Part shown: piece after piece, positions 63,265 through 64,000 of the stretch | How the letters are laid out: the number at the start of each line of letters is the position of its first letter | Numbering within the stretch: position 1 is the first letter of the stretch | Origin: Bryopsis sp. KO-2023 | Lineage: Eukaryota > Chlorophyta > Ulvophyceae > Bryopsidales > Bryopsidaceae | Length of the DNA stretch: 64,000 nucleotides | Direction of reading: 5' to 3' | Assembly (NCBI GenBank): GCA_030272585.1 | Contig: BSYQ01000007.1 | Span: 1,616,001 to 1,680,000, forward strand | Program-made: the position numbers and the translations under genes | The notes under the pieces: model-generated | Databases searched by the model: none | Seen by the model: the letters and a program-made list of their open reading frames with translations, nothing else | Told to the model about the DNA's origin: nothing

Positions 63265-64000
63265 ATGACGGAGGACAAAATGGAAGACATGGATATAGAG
63301 ATGGAGGTGACTGACGAACCCGAGGCGGAAGCCCCCGGGCCGGAGCCCGAAATTATCGAAAAGCTCTGCAGCGGGGAAGTCGTTTTCTTCATCGACGCCA
63401 AGTTCAATTGGACTGCAGACAGACACCCCGTCGATTATCCTAAGAATGCCCACTGGAGTCCGATGTATGGCGCCGTCCACAATGACCTGTAAGTCCAGCT
63501 AGAAAAAGGTGTTTTTCCAAGGGAGTGGAGTTGGAGTTTGGGTGCCTGGGTTTTCGGAAACTGGAGATGCGGGGCAGGGATTTGGGGGATTTTGATTGTT
63601 CTGGTGGTGTACAGGTATGAGATGTATTCGTTTGGGAAAAATGCATCCAAGGCGGTGGAGGAAGTTGCTGAAAAGGGTACCGCTCGATTGTTGAAGGTGC
63701 GAAACACTGTGAGAATGTGTTTTTAGTCATTTTCTTGCTGTTTCTCTCCTCTAATGGCCAGTCCTACCGCTCGTCATCCGAGGAAGTTGTTCGAACAAGG
63801 GAACATGATGGTCAAAACTTAGTCACCGATAAGGTCGACAGGTGCATTCTTGATTATTCACGATTGTATGGATGGAGTTTTGGTGGGAGTGATGAAAGGA
63901 CCTCTTGTTTTTTTGTTGTTGTTGTGTTTTGGATAAGAACAGAGGGAGGTGGAGGATTGCATCGATGAAGGAAACTGCCGGGAGTTTTTGGAATTCGGGT
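63265..64000 (+). CDS. Spondin-domain protein, N-terminal part (runs off window)
   Basis: Four exons so far: 63265-63488, 63615-63696, 63762-63841 and ~63,945 to the window end. After an acidic N-terminus ('MEVTDEPEAEAPGPEPEI') the sequence reads as a spondin N domain: 'VFFIDAKFNWTADRHPVDYP', 'NAHWSPMYGAVHNDLYEMYS', then 'GKNASKAVEEVAEKGTARLL'. This matches the usual order 'W...hP.dfP..AhfSp...a.Hn..y..w..G..AS.gv..lAe.G'. Spondin domains are normally extracellular, yet no signal peptide is encoded after this ATG. An 'ag' acceptor-like site just upstream (63,259) leaves room for an earlier exon with the secretion signal. The rest of the gene lies beyond the window. Confidence 0.65.

Overview
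This is nuclear DNA from a photosynthetic eukaryote, most likely a green-lineage alga. Genes are split by many small GT-AG introns (a few look like GC-AG) with T-rich tracts before the acceptors. Plastid proteins carry plain transit peptides with no preceding signal peptide (heme oxygenase, a Tat-type thylakoid-lumen protein, a small Cys protein), which argues for a primary plastid. The one telomere-like array is of the plant/green-algal TTTAGGG type, and a Stowaway-like MITE is present. The species is not identifiable from the sequence alone.

Layout. 0-6 kb: BAH-domain chromatin protein (-) head-to-head with a Tat-targeted thylakoid-lumen protein (+). 6.4-9.5 kb: an inverted repeat enclosing telomeric DNA, directly upstream of a plastid heme oxygenase (+). 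9.9-14.8 kb: arm A of a large inverted duplication carrying a coiled-coil, tail-anchored protein gene. 15.6-30.3 kb: a compact block with a small single-TM protein (-), SENP8/DEN1 protease (+), XPG/UVH3 repair nuclease (-), a two-RRM protein (+), a secreted Cys-rich protein (-) and mitochondrial ribosomal protein mL46 (+). 30.7-35.2 kb: arm B of the inverted duplication with a second coiled-coil gene. 35.8-38.2 kb: PPTC7-type PP2C phosphatase. 39.9-40.4 kb: a second member of the small single-TM family. 41.5-44.0 kb: a terminal-inverted-repeat element with subterminal repeats and internal spliced-looking ORFs. 45.3-45.9 kb: small plastid Cys protein. 46-49 kb: pyrimidine-rich intergenic DNA. 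49.1-53.9 kb: katanin p60 (-) with a MITE in one intron. 54.9-57.4 kb: homogentisate 1,2-dioxygenase. 58.2-61.7 kb: UBAC1-like UBL/UBA protein with a long hairpin in one intron. 63.3 kb to the end: start of a spondin-domain protein.

Genes are mainly housekeeping (tetrapyrrole breakdown, tyrosine catabolism, DNA repair, NEDD8/ubiquitin control, microtubule severing, mitochondrial translation) and do not form one pathway. Five pairs are arranged head-to-head, several with TGACGT-type (bZIP/CRE-like) motifs in the shared promoter. Exon models were built by hand by matching splice sites and reading phase; internal exons of the conserved genes are firm, first exons less so. The most unusual material is in the repeats: the telomere-cored palindrome, the mosaic inverted duplication, the intronic hairpin and the subterminal-repeat element.
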